Shown: positions 22,991 through 31,231 of the stretch, in pieces
Layout: the number at the start of each line of letters is the position of its first letter
Position numbering within the stretch: position 1 is the first letter of the stretch
From: Nocardia arizonensis
GTDB taxonomy: Bacteria > Actinomycetota > Actinomycetes > Mycobacteriales > Mycobacteriaceae
Direction: 5' to 3'
DNA: 64,000 bases
Assembly (NCBI RefSeq): GCF_001310275.1
Contig: NZ_LGYZ01000006.1
Coordinates: forward strand, 25,814 to 89,813
Made by a program: the position numbers and the translations under genes
The notes under the pieces: model-generated
What the model saw: only the letters and a program-made list of their open reading frames with translations
Database searches by the model: none
Told to the model about the DNA's origin: nothing

Positions 22991-25195
22991 ATGATCCATA
23001 TTCCGCACGATCTGCAATGGCTGGGCTGGCTGGTCGGTGTCGACCTGCCCGAAGGGAACGAAGACCTGCTCTTCGCCATCGGCGAAGCGTGGAACGACGC
23101 GGCGAAAGCGATTGCCGCGCAGGTCGGCCCGCTGGAACAGGTCAGGGACAAGGCGTCCGGTGCGTACCGCGAGGGAGCAGGCGCCGAGACCATCGCGGCA
23201 CTGTTCGACGACCTGCTCGACGGGGACAGCTCGGTGGCGTCGCTGGCCGCCGCGTTCGACGAACTCGGTGATGCCGCTTTCGATTTCGGCACCACGGTGC
23301 AGGCGGCGAAGCTGATGATGATCGTCTCGTTCGTCCTGCTCGCGCTGGAGATCCTGTGGGCGTGGATGTTTCCGCCGACCGCGCCCGCGGTCGAGGCGGC
23401 GGCGGTGGCCGGGACCAGGTCCACCCTGCGGCGGATCGAGGACCTGGTGATCACCCGGATCGAGCAGGTGATTCTGCGGGCGTTCGGCAGCGTCGGGCAG
23501 CAGGCGTGGACCAAGCTGGTGGTCAAGAACCTGGCCACCTACGCCGTGAAAGGCGCGGTGTCGGGTGTGCAATCGGTGCTGGTGGACGTGACCATCCAGG
23601 GCGGGCAGCTGGCGGCGGGGACGCGCCGCCACTTCGACGGCAACCAGACCCTGGTCTCCTTCGGCGCGTCCTTCGCCAGCGGGCTGTTCGGCCGGGCCTC
23701 GGCGCACTGGGGCGGCATCGGGTTCGACGCCTCCATCGGCAGGGTCACCAACCGGCTCGGTCGCGCGGGCGATGTGGGCCGCGGCGCGGCGATCGGCGCC
23801 TTCGCCGGTGCGGTCGGCACCGTCGGCGGATCGATGGCCACCGCGATGAACAGTGGTGACTGGCAGGGTTCGTTCACCGCGAGCGGGTTCGGCCTCGGTG
23901 CGGCCGGTGGCGGATTCCGCGGCGGGATGGCCGGTGGCGCCCGTGGGCTGTTCCACCTGAACCGGGTGCCACGGGGGTCGGCGCGGACCGGGTTCCTCCG
24001 GCATTTCCAGCTCGATGCCGAAGGGAATGTGTACGTTCCGGCGAGCCAGGTCGCGGCCGCGGGCGGATCGGCGACCGATTCCCCGATCCCGCGGCCCGCG
24101 CGGGTGGCCCGGCCGACGGTGGACGCGTCGGAGGAAGCGACCCCGCGACACCAGCGCAGCCTGCGCGCGCTGGACCGGGCGGACGCGGCGAACCTGCGCG
24201 ACTACCACCGGCAGGTTCGCCAAGCCCAACCCGAATTGCGTGCCGCGCCGTCGGAGCACGTCGAGAACCAGCCACGGGCACGGGCGCTCGGCACACCCGA
24301 CGGGCAGGAGTCGGTCGACCGGCAGCCGCAGTGGGGCAGCCGCATGGCGGATCGGGCCGCCGACATGCAGGGCAGGGCGCAGACCTCCCAGGCGAACGCC
24401 GATCGCGCGCAGAACGCTGCCGACGCCGTGCAGCGGCGCGCGGACATGCAGCAGCGGCGGGCGACGACCGAGGACAACGCGGCCGAGGAGGCGCGGACGC
24501 GTGCCGAACAGACAAGGGGACAGTTGCGCACCGCCGAGGACAGGATGGCGGAACTGCGGGCGACCGACGATCCCGATCCGCAGCAGATCGAGCGGGCCGA
24601 ACAGGGGCTGACTCTGGCGCGCGCCGCGCACACCAGCGCGGAGGAGACACACACCACCACACGCACGCGCGCCGACGCGCACCAGCGCCGGGCCGACGAA
24701 TTCCAGGCGCGCGCCGACGACGCCCAGCGCAAGGCCGATCATGCGCAGGCCCGCGCCGACGACCTGCGCATGGTCCGCGTCGATCCCGAGGCGGTCGACC
24801 ACAAGTCCGACACCGAGGCCAAACCGGCGATCCGTCCGCTCGGGGACGAGCACAGCTGGTGGCAGCGGGCCCTGCTGCGCAGTGAGCAGCTCGGCAAGGA
24901 GTACGGGACCGGCGGGCCGGGGACGGACCACTACCAGCCGAAGGCCACCGATCTGCGGGCCAAGACTCGATCCAAGCTCGAGAAGTACGAGCAGCCGACG
25001 ATCGAAGACTATGTCGCGCCGCTGCCGCCCGACCCCGCTGTGTGGGGATCGCCGCCGGACTCGGCAGCGCCCGACGAACCGAAGGAAGAGCCGAAAGAGG
25101 CCGAGGAGCCGGAGGAACCCGAGGAGCCGGAGGAGCCGGAGGAACCGGAGGAACCCGAGGAACCCGAGGAACCCGGACATCGCTCAGGACGCTGA
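22991..25195 (+). CDS. CpnT-like WXG100-domain ESX protein with acidic EEP tail
   Basis: A 734-aa protein beginning 4 bp after the giant gene's stop, so the two are co-translated or at least co-transcribed. Residues 1-100 form a helical WXG100-like region (LLFAIGEAWNDAAKAI type) as in the N-terminal domain of CpnT-like type VII proteins. A strongly hydrophobic segment follows at about 106-127. Residues 240-320 are rich in Gly/Ala zipper motifs. Residues 440-620 are an Arg/Ala/Glu/Gln coiled coil with repeated ADxAQ-type heptads. The tail is a run of Glu-Glu-Pro. No known toxin domain is visible at the C-terminus, unlike mycobacterial CpnT. Its likely role is as a secreted partner or carrier for the giant protein; this is inference from position and domain type. 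Confidence 0.75.
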   Translation: MIHIPHDLQWLGWLVGVDLPEGNEDLLFAIGEAWNDAAKAIAAQVGPLEQVRDKASGAYREGAGAETIAALFDDLLDGDSSVASLAAAFDELGDAAFDFGTTVQAAKLMMIVSFVLLALEILWAWMFPPTAPAVEAAAVAGTRSTLRRIEDLVITRIEQVILRAFGSVGQQAWTKLVVKNLATYAVKGAVSGVQSVLVDVTIQGGQLAAGTRRHFDGNQTLVSFGASFASGLFGRASAHWGGIGFDASIGRVTNRLGRAGDVGRGAAIGAFAGAVGTVGGSMATAMNSGDWQGSFTASGFGLGAAGGGFRGGMAGGARGLFHLNRVPRGSARTGFLRHFQLDAEGNVYVPASQVAAAGGSATDSPIPRPARVARPTVDASEEATPRHQRSLRALDRADAANLRDYHRQVRQAQPELRAAPSEHVENQPRARALGTPDGQESVDRQPQWGSRMADRAADMQGRAQTSQANADRAQNAADAVQRRADMQQRRATTEDNAAEEARTRAEQTRGQLRTAEDRMAELRATDDPDPQQIERAEQGLTLARAAHTSAEETHTTTRTRADAHQRRADEFQARADDAQRKADHAQARADDLRMVRVDPEAVDHKSDTEAKPAIRPLGDEHSWWQRALLRSEQLGKEYGTGGPGTDHYQPKATDLRAKTRSKLEKYEQPTIEDYVAPLPPDPAVWGSPPDSAAPDEPKEEPKEAEEPEEPEEPEEPEEPEEPEEPEEPGHRSGR
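25098..25176 (+). repeat. 9-bp tandem repeat encoding Glu-Glu-Pro
   Basis: Roughly nine near-identical 9-bp units (GAG-GAR-CCS) encode the acidic, Pro-spaced tail of the preceding protein. The units differ only at third codon positions, which suggests slippage-type expansion with purifying selection on the peptide. Confidence 0.85.
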
Positions 25196-25304
25196 AAACC
25201 CTTAGTTTGCCTAGTGTTTCGGATCCGGCTCACCACCATCCCGATACCGGTTGCCTGTCACGGGCAGTCTTGCTCCGATACGCCGTGTGACGAGGGGAGC
25301 CACC

Positions 25305-25688
25305 GTGGCGAACGTGATCGCCGTCGATTCGACGACCGACCTGCACTCCGCCGCCGTGGTGATGGACAGCGTGGCCGACGCCATCGAAGGAGCGGTGCGC
25401 GTGCTCGCCGATACGCTGACGACACTGGGTGATCCGATCTCGGTGCAGGACAACGGCAATGAGGCGAGCAAGGTCACCGCACGCGGCGACGGCACGCCGC
25501 CGTGGGGAACCGATTCCTACGGCAAGCAGTTCGCGCAGGGCGACGCAGGCTACGTGAAGCTCGGCGTCGGCCTGCTCCAGGGCGGCTTCGATCTGGCCCA
25601 CACCCTGTCCGAATTCGCGACCGGAATGGGTCGCGCGGCAGGCGATGTGCGCCGATCCGAGGACGAGGCGAGCGCCGGCTTCGCCTGA
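25305..25688 (+). CDS. EspC-like small type VII secreted protein
   Basis: The GTG at 25305 is preferred because it sits 5 bases after a strong GAGGGGAG ribosome-binding site (25292-25299). A longer in-frame extension upstream to 25251 has no such site. The 127-aa product is mostly helical with a turn motif PPWGTDSYGKQFAQG at about residues 64-78, which is typical of EspC-like/WXG100-related substrates of actinobacterial ESX systems. It lies 109 bp downstream of the WXG100-domain gene and probably forms the helical pair needed for recognition by EccC. There is no transmembrane segment. The family assignment rests on length, motif and context, not on overall identity. Confidence 0.7.
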   Translation: MANVIAVDSTTDLHSAAVVMDSVADAIEGAVRVLADTLTTLGDPISVQDNGNEASKVTARGDGTPPWGTDSYGKQFAQGDAGYVKLGVGLLQGGFDLAHTLSEFATGMGRAAGDVRRSEDEASAGFA

Positions 25689-25710
25689 TCGGCGGCCTGG
25701 ATCACCGCCG
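25689..25710. terminator. short GC hairpin between convergent operons
   Basis: The 22-bp gap between the converging stop codons, together with flanking bases, can form a GGCGG/CCGCC stem with a 9-base loop. There is no T-tract. It could serve as a bidirectional stop signal, but the support is weak. Confidence 0.25.
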
Positions 25711-26811
25711 CTAGGAGACGACCAGGCCCGCCATCGACAGCTCGCACAGCGCCCCGGCGAGATCGTGGGCCGGATCGTCGAAGAAGGCCGCCACGATGCC
25801 ACGGGTGACGGTGCCCGCCTCCGCCGCGGCCACCAGATCCGCCGCCGCCACGCGATGACGCGGCAGCGGATCGGATATCGCCGCCGCACAGAGGACGTCG
25901 ATGACATCCGAGGCCGACCACACGCCGGGAACGGCACTGCTGACCTGATCCGCGGTGGGGGAGTCGCCGCGATACCACCGATCGTTGTCCCACCAGTAGC
26001 AGAACGACAGCAGTCCCCGGCGTGCCCGCGAGTTCAGCACCTGATCGGTCACCCACTCGGGCGCCCCGGCGTAGACCTCGGGGAAGGGCGCGCGGCGGTG
26101 GTAAGCGGCGTCCAATTCCGGTGCGTCCCATACCCCGCCGGACAGCACCGCGCGCCCACCCGGCAGCACGTGCAGGGTGGACCCGCTCCTGGCCGCACCT
26201 TCGAAAATGCCGAGGGCGGGCATGATGCGCGGTCCGCGCTCGGAACCGACCGCCACGAACGCGGCGGCGATCACCGCCCAGCGGGCCAGCATCAGTGGCA
26301 GCGCGGGGAACTCGCCGGGTGCGGGGATCGCGGTGCGACCGGCCGCCCGATCGGTGACGGCGCCTGCGGCGGCGACCTTGGGGCTGCGCGACTGCCGATC
26401 GTTGTGGAAGACATACGCGGCCAGCCAGACCGGCACCCGGTCGCGAGGATGGGCCTCGAGATCGATCAGATACGCCTCGGGGACCAGCAGCTGATCCTCG
26501 GGAAACGGCTCGTGCCCGTAGTCGTATTCGATCTCGCGGTCGCCTCCGAGATCGCCGCGCACGATCATGCGCCACCATGGACCGTCACCGTGCCCGGCGG
26601 AGTCTTCGCGCAACTTCTTGGCCAGCTCGAGCACCGCGGGCGCCGGGTCGACGCGGAACGGGCGATCGGTCTCGTCGGCATACACGACGAACGCGACACC
26701 GCCGATCACCGTGAGCGCGAAGATCGCTTCGAATCGCCGCCACCCGTCCGGACCCGCCGCGGCGAGGGCGTCGGCCAGCTGATCCGCCGGGTCGGGCGCC
26801 TGCTCGCTCAC
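25711..26811 (-). CDS. hypothetical protein of the ESX operon, candidate immunity protein
   Basis: The GTG start at 26811 overlaps the stop of the upstream gene by four bases (GTGA), which fixes the start and implies translational coupling. The 366-aa product has no signal peptide. Residues 20-130 resemble the YezG/Imm-type immunity fold in pattern: a Gly-Trp opening, alternating hydrophobic strands, a GPWWRM segment and EIEYDYGHEPFP. The rest holds two Ala-rich hydrophobic stretches and no motif I recognise. It is the last gene of the eccD-mycP-eccC operon and points at the giant effector operon, a usual place for immunity or accessory genes. An immunity role is inference only; an ESX-associated chaperone is the alternative. 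Confidence 0.6.
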   Translation of the reverse strand: MSEQAPDPADQLADALAAAGPDGWRRFEAIFALTVIGGVAFVVYADETDRPFRVDPAPAVLELAKKLREDSAGHGDGPWWRMIVRGDLGGDREIEYDYGHEPFPEDQLLVPEAYLIDLEAHPRDRVPVWLAAYVFHNDRQSRSPKVAAAGAVTDRAAGRTAIPAPGEFPALPLMLARWAVIAAAFVAVGSERGPRIMPALGIFEGAARSGSTLHVLPGGRAVLSGGVWDAPELDAAYHRRAPFPEVYAGAPEWVTDQVLNSRARRGLLSFCYWWDNDRWYRGDSPTADQVSSAVPGVWSASDVIDVLCAAAISDPLPRHRVAAADLVAAAEAGTVTRGIVAAFFDDPAHDLAGALCELSMAGLVVS

Positions 26812-27149
26812 CGCTCGAATCCCCAGAACGCCTCGGCCCGCCACTGGTCGGCGTTCCTGCGGAGTTCGGCCAGGTGTCCGGCGCCGAGAAGGTCGCCCGG
26901 AGCCGGAGTGCCGCGGGGTTCGAACCCCGGTTGCATCAGGACCGAATCCACGCGGATCACCGCGAGGTCGTCCGGCGCCACCAGGTAGCGACCTGAGCTG
27001 TCGATCTCCCAGGGGCGCAACACGATACACACGATGCCGACCGCGACCACGAGGGTGCCGTCGGTGTGTTCGGCGACGATCCACGCGGGCTCGGCCCCGA
27101 CCTGGCGCTGATGCCGGACGGGATCGCGCGGCATGGTCTGCTTGTTCAC
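26808..27149 (-). CDS. hypothetical 113-aa ESX operon protein
   Basis: The GTG at 27149 is chosen because AGAGGAA lies 8 bases upstream; an in-frame TTG at 27167 overlaps the eccC stop but has no ribosome-binding site. The product is soluble and beta-rich, with hydrophobic strands around residues 25-45 (TLVVAVGIVCIVLRPWEI) and an AxLRRNADQW helix near the end. No family is recognised. The four-base overlap with the next gene and the 14-bp gap from eccC show it belongs to the ESX operon. Confidence 0.6.
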   Translation of the reverse strand: MNKQTMPRDPVRHQRQVGAEPAWIVAEHTDGTLVVAVGIVCIVLRPWEIDSSGRYLVAPDDLAVIRVDSVLMQPGFEPRGTPAPGDLLGAGHLAELRRNADQWRAEAFWGFER

Positions 27150-27163
27150 GGACACTGTTCCTC

Positions 27164-30100
27164 TCAACCGACCGGCGGTAGATGGCAGATCTGGACGAGG
27201 TCGCGCCCCCGTGTGCGCGAGACCAGCAGACCGCGGCCGGGCGGGTACTGGGCCGGGCGCACGTCGCTGAGCAGGATGCCCTCGTCCTTCGGCGTGCTCA
27301 TCAGGATGCCGTCCACCGACATGTCCTTCATCGGGCCGAGCACCTGGTCGTACAGTGCGCGGGCCGCGCCGCCGGAGCGCCGGGCGATGATCACGTGCAG
27401 GCCGATGTCGCGGGCCTGCGGCAGCAGCTCCATCAGTGGCAGCAGCGGGTTGTTGGCGGCCACCATGTCGTAGTCATCGACGATGACATACACCTCGGGA
27501 CCGGTCCACCAGCTGCGTTCCCGCAGCTGCGCGGGCGTGATGTCGGCGCCGGGCAGCCGCTGCGACACGAAACCCGCGACTTCCTTCAAGGTGGGTACCG
27601 AGGTCTGCGCCGAGGTGGAATAGCCGGCCAGGTGCGGGCCCTCGACCGCGCCGAGCATGGTGCGGCGGTAGTCGACGATGATCACCCGCGCCTCGTTCGG
27701 GTGCGAGTTCTCCACGATGCCCTGCGCGATATTGCGCAGCAGCGTGGTCTTGCCGCAACCCACGTCGGCGAACACCAGCAGGTGCGGCGACTCCTCGAAG
27801 TCGAGCACCACCGGCGCCAGCTCCGACTCGCTCAGGCCGATCACCACCCGCTTGCTGTCGATGCGCATGTCCATCTCCCGCGCGGTGGCCAGCACCTGCT
27901 CGCGGTCGATCAGGTCGGGCAGCATCCGCACCGCGGGCGCGCGGCGGCCGGGATAGAGCTCGGCGAGACCGGCTTTCGCGGCGGCGATGCCGTCGGCCAG
28001 CGTCTCCGGGTCGACGTCGGCGTCGAGGCGGGGCAGGGCCAGCAGCATGTGGAGTTTGTCGGGGGTCATGCCCCGGCCCGGCCGGTTGACCGGAACATGC
28101 ACCGCCGCACGGCGATCCATCTCCGAATCCGACGGATCACCCAGGCGCAGCTCGATCCTGGTGCCGATCTGATCCTTGACGTTGGGCCGGATCTCGGCCC
28201 ACCGGTTCGCGCCGAGCATGAGGTGGATGCCGTAGGACAGGCCGCGCGCGGCGAGCGCGAGCACGTGACCCTCGATGAGGTCGAAATCCTCGCGGAAGGC
28301 CGCCCACCCGTCGATCACCAGGAACACATCGCCGAACAGGTCGGCCGAGAGCGGATGCGCGGCCCGCTCCTCGGCGGGCAGCTGCGCGATCTCGGCCTTC
28401 TGCCGCCGGAAATCGCGGATGTTCTCCACGCCGAGTTCGAGGAAGCGCGCCTCGCGCTGGCGCAGCAGCACGGTGAGCTCGGCGATGGTGCGGCGCACCC
28501 GATCGGTTTCCAGCCGCCCCGCCGCGGACCCGACATGCGGCAGACCGGTGAGCGCGGCCAGCGTGCCGCCACCGAAATCGAGGCAGTAGAACTGCACCTG
28601 CTCGGGAGTGTGGGTGGCCGCCGCCGAGAGGATGATCGTGCGCAGCGCGGTCGACTTGCCCGATTGGGGTCCGCCGACGACCGCGACATTGCCCTGGCCG
28701 CCGGACAGGTCGATCGAGAGCACGTCGCGCTTCTGCTCGTAGGGCTTGTCGATGATGCCGATCGGCAGCCACAGCGTGGTGGTGCGGTTGGCCTCGGAAC
28801 GCCAATCATCGTCGGGCAGCAGCATATCCACGGTGGGGGACACATCCAGCGGCGGCAGCCATACCTGGTGGGCTGGCCTGCCGTGCCCGGTCAGCCGGTC
28901 GACCACCACGGCAAGCAGCGACCGTTCGGGATCGGCGGGCGCCGCCGCGGTCGCGCCGAGGAGTTCGCTCAGATCGGGCAGCTCCACCGGAATCGGTTCG
29001 CCGGTGGCCGCGGCGGCCACCGGCTCGGTGCGTTCGACGACGGCGGCGGTGAACAGGTCGACGCGCCCGGCGACGGCCGCCGCCGGGCCGACCGCCCGGC
29101 CCGCGACCGGTGGGACATAGGGGCCGGAGACGTAAGTGGCATTGAACCGCAACGGATCCGACGAGTCGCTCTTCAAATAGCCCGCGCCGGGCTGCGCGGG
29201 CAGATGGTAGGCGTCGGTGATGCCGAGCACCTGCCGGGACTCGCCCGCCGAGAACGTGCGCAGCCCGATCCGATACGACAGGTGCGAATCGAGGCCGCGC
29301 AGCCGGTTCTCCTCCAGCCGCTGCGACGCCAGCAGCAGATGCACCCGCAGCGACCGGCCGAGGCGCCCGATCATCACGAACAGCTCCGCGAAATCCGGTT
29401 TCTGCGAGAGCAATTCGGAGAATTCGTCCACGATGATGAACAGCGCGGGCAGCGGATCCAGTGGCGCGCCGTTGGCGCGGGCCTTCTCGTATTCGGTGAC
29501 ATTGGCGAAGTTGCCCGCCGACCGCAGCAGTTCCTGCCGCCGGGTCAGCTCACCCGCCAGCGCGTCGCGCATGCGGTCCACCATCGAGAGTTCTTCCTCG
29601 AGGTTGGTGATCACCGCGGACACGTGGGGGAGCGGATCGAGGCCGAGGAACGTCGCGCCGCCCTTGAAGTCGACCAGCACCAGGTTGAGCAGGTCGGGCG
29701 AGTGGGTCGTCACCATCGACAGCACCAGGGTGCGCAGGAACTCGGACTTGCCCGAACCCGTTGCGCCGATGCACAACCCGTGCGGTCCCATACCGTTTTC
29801 GGCGGATTCCTTGATGTCGATCTCGACGCGGGTGCCGTCGGGGGTGACACCGATCGGCACCCGGAGGCGCTCGCGCGCCGAGCGGGGCCGCCACACCACA
29901 TCGGCGTCGATGGTCGCCGCGTCCGCGACACCGAGCATCGCCATCAGGCCGGGGTCGGTGGTGATGTCCTCGCCCAGGTCGACGATCTGGGCGCTGGTGG
30001 CGATCCGGTAGCGTGCCATGGCGCGCCCGAAGGTGGCGGCCACCTCGAGGCCGACCCGGTCGGGTCCGGCGAAGTTCTCCACCGCGCCGCCGGTGCGCGC

Positions 30101-31216
30101 ACCGATGATCGCCTCCTCGACTACCAGTTGCAGACCGCGGCGCACCGCGAGACCGGTCTGCGGCGCGGTGAGGTCGAGGACGGTCACCGAGTCCAGGCCC
30201 GCGTCGCTGATGGTGCGCTCGGAACCGCTCACATAGCCGTCATCGATCACAACGACCAGGTGTACGCGGCCCGCGGTGGGCGGGGCGTTGCGCAGGAAGC
30301 GTCCGCGTTCGAGCAGGTCCTCCGCCAGGGCGGTCTCGAGTTCCGACAGCGATTCGTAGAGCATCCGCATCGAACCGATCCGGTCGGTGTCGCGCGGATG
30401 TTGCAGGTGCGGTAGCCATTTGGTCCAGCCCCAGGCCACGCCGTCGGGGTCGGCGGTGACGATGGCGATGATCAGGCTGTCCGGGCCGTGGAAGGTCGCC
30501 AGTTCCATCACCATCGACCGGGCAAGGGCGCGGCCGTGTTCGCGCGGGCCTTCGATGTTCACGGCGGGGAACGCGCGCAGGGAGATGGCGGTGGGCAGGC
30601 CGTGCACGACCGAATGAGTGCGCACGAAGCGGCGCAGCGCCACCGTCGCCACCGGTTCGAGGTCTTCGAGCGGAACCGTTTCCGGCCGGGCGAGTTTGGT
30701 GGCGAGGCGATGGCTGCCGACGCCGATCCGGACGTGCCCGAAGTCGGGGTCGCCCGCCCTGCGCTCCCACATCCGGCGGGTGCCGATCAGCGCGTGCACG
30801 TCGATCGGATGCGGATGGCTCCAGAACAAGGCCTCGCGCTGGGCGAGGCCGGTGGTGCGGACATCGCGGCGCAGCTGGTCGAGGTAGCGGAAGTAGTCCT
30901 TGCGTTCCTCATTGAGCTCGGCGGCCTTCTTCCCGCCGCCGCCGGAGCGGCCGGCGAACATGCCGACCATCGACATCAGCATCATCATCGGGAACATCAT
31001 CGTCATCGGATTGGTGAGCATGGACCGCCCGCCCATGGTGACCATGAGCGCGATCATGCCGACCATCGCGACCACCATCACCACCGGCAGCAACCGCTGC
31101 CACAGCGGCGCAGGCACCGGTGCGGTGATCTCCGGCGGCGCGTTGAGAATCACCTCGCCGCCCGGTGGGCGAGGCGGCGCGATCCGGGCGAGCCGGATGA
31201 ATCCCTGTGTGCCCAT
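27164..31216 (-). CDS. eccC: type VII secretion ATPase EccC
   Basis: A 1350-aa FtsK/SpoIIIE-family motor of the ESX inner-membrane complex, with EccCa and EccCb fused in one chain. The ATG at 31216 follows GAAGGAA. Residues about 38-95 contain two Met-rich transmembrane helices. Three ATPase domains follow, with P-loops GATGSGKS (about residue 483), GGPQSGKS (about 845) and ADVGCGKT (about 1149); Walker B-like LFIIVDEF and VFLVIDGW strands accompany the first two. The first domain is normally the catalytic one, and the last binds the signal of EsxB-type substrates. Length and layout match the single-chain EccC of ESX-2 to ESX-5 systems. Confidence 0.95.
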   Translation of the reverse strand: MGTQGFIRLARIAPPRPPGGEVILNAPPEITAPVPAPLWQRLLPVVMVVAMVGMIALMVTMGGRSMLTNPMTMMFPMMMLMSMVGMFAGRSGGGGKKAAELNEERKDYFRYLDQLRRDVRTTGLAQREALFWSHPHPIDVHALIGTRRMWERRAGDPDFGHVRIGVGSHRLATKLARPETVPLEDLEPVATVALRRFVRTHSVVHGLPTAISLRAFPAVNIEGPREHGRALARSMVMELATFHGPDSLIIAIVTADPDGVAWGWTKWLPHLQHPRDTDRIGSMRMLYESLSELETALAEDLLERGRFLRNAPPTAGRVHLVVVIDDGYVSGSERTISDAGLDSVTVLDLTAPQTGLAVRRGLQLVVEEAIIGARTGGAVENFAGPDRVGLEVAATFGRAMARYRIATSAQIVDLGEDITTDPGLMAMLGVADAATIDADVVWRPRSARERLRVPIGVTPDGTRVEIDIKESAENGMGPHGLCIGATGSGKSEFLRTLVLSMVTTHSPDLLNLVLVDFKGGATFLGLDPLPHVSAVITNLEEELSMVDRMRDALAGELTRRQELLRSAGNFANVTEYEKARANGAPLDPLPALFIIVDEFSELLSQKPDFAELFVMIGRLGRSLRVHLLLASQRLEENRLRGLDSHLSYRIGLRTFSAGESRQVLGITDAYHLPAQPGAGYLKSDSSDPLRFNATYVSGPYVPPVAGRAVGPAAAVAGRVDLFTAAVVERTEPVAAAATGEPIPVELPDLSELLGATAAAPADPERSLLAVVVDRLTGHGRPAHQVWLPPLDVSPTVDMLLPDDDWRSEANRTTTLWLPIGIIDKPYEQKRDVLSIDLSGGQGNVAVVGGPQSGKSTALRTIILSAAATHTPEQVQFYCLDFGGGTLAALTGLPHVGSAAGRLETDRVRRTIAELTVLLRQREARFLELGVENIRDFRRQKAEIAQLPAEERAAHPLSADLFGDVFLVIDGWAAFREDFDLIEGHVLALAARGLSYGIHLMLGANRWAEIRPNVKDQIGTRIELRLGDPSDSEMDRRAAVHVPVNRPGRGMTPDKLHMLLALPRLDADVDPETLADGIAAAKAGLAELYPGRRAPAVRMLPDLIDREQVLATAREMDMRIDSKRVVIGLSESELAPVVLDFEESPHLLVFADVGCGKTTLLRNIAQGIVENSHPNEARVIIVDYRRTMLGAVEGPHLAGYSTSAQTSVPTLKEVAGFVSQRLPGADITPAQLRERSWWTGPEVYVIVDDYDMVAANNPLLPLMELLPQARDIGLHVIIARRSGGAARALYDQVLGPMKDMSVDGILMSTPKDEGILLSDVRPAQYPPGRGLLVSRTRGRDLVQICHLPPVG

Positions 31217-31231
31217 GGGCAATTCCTTCGG

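Noticed and set aside
20362..23538. 1,058-codon minus-strand open frame across the end of the giant gene and the start of the next
   Set aside because: Antisense to two supported genes, low-complexity composition, no ribosome-binding site or domain.
25098..25176. Possible CRISPR array
   Set aside because: Units are 9 bp, in frame and without spacers; it is a coding repeat.
27182..30415. 1,077-codon plus-strand open frame opposite eccC
   Set aside because: EccC motifs on the minus strand are unambiguous; the opposite frame is His/Gln/Arg-rich antisense.
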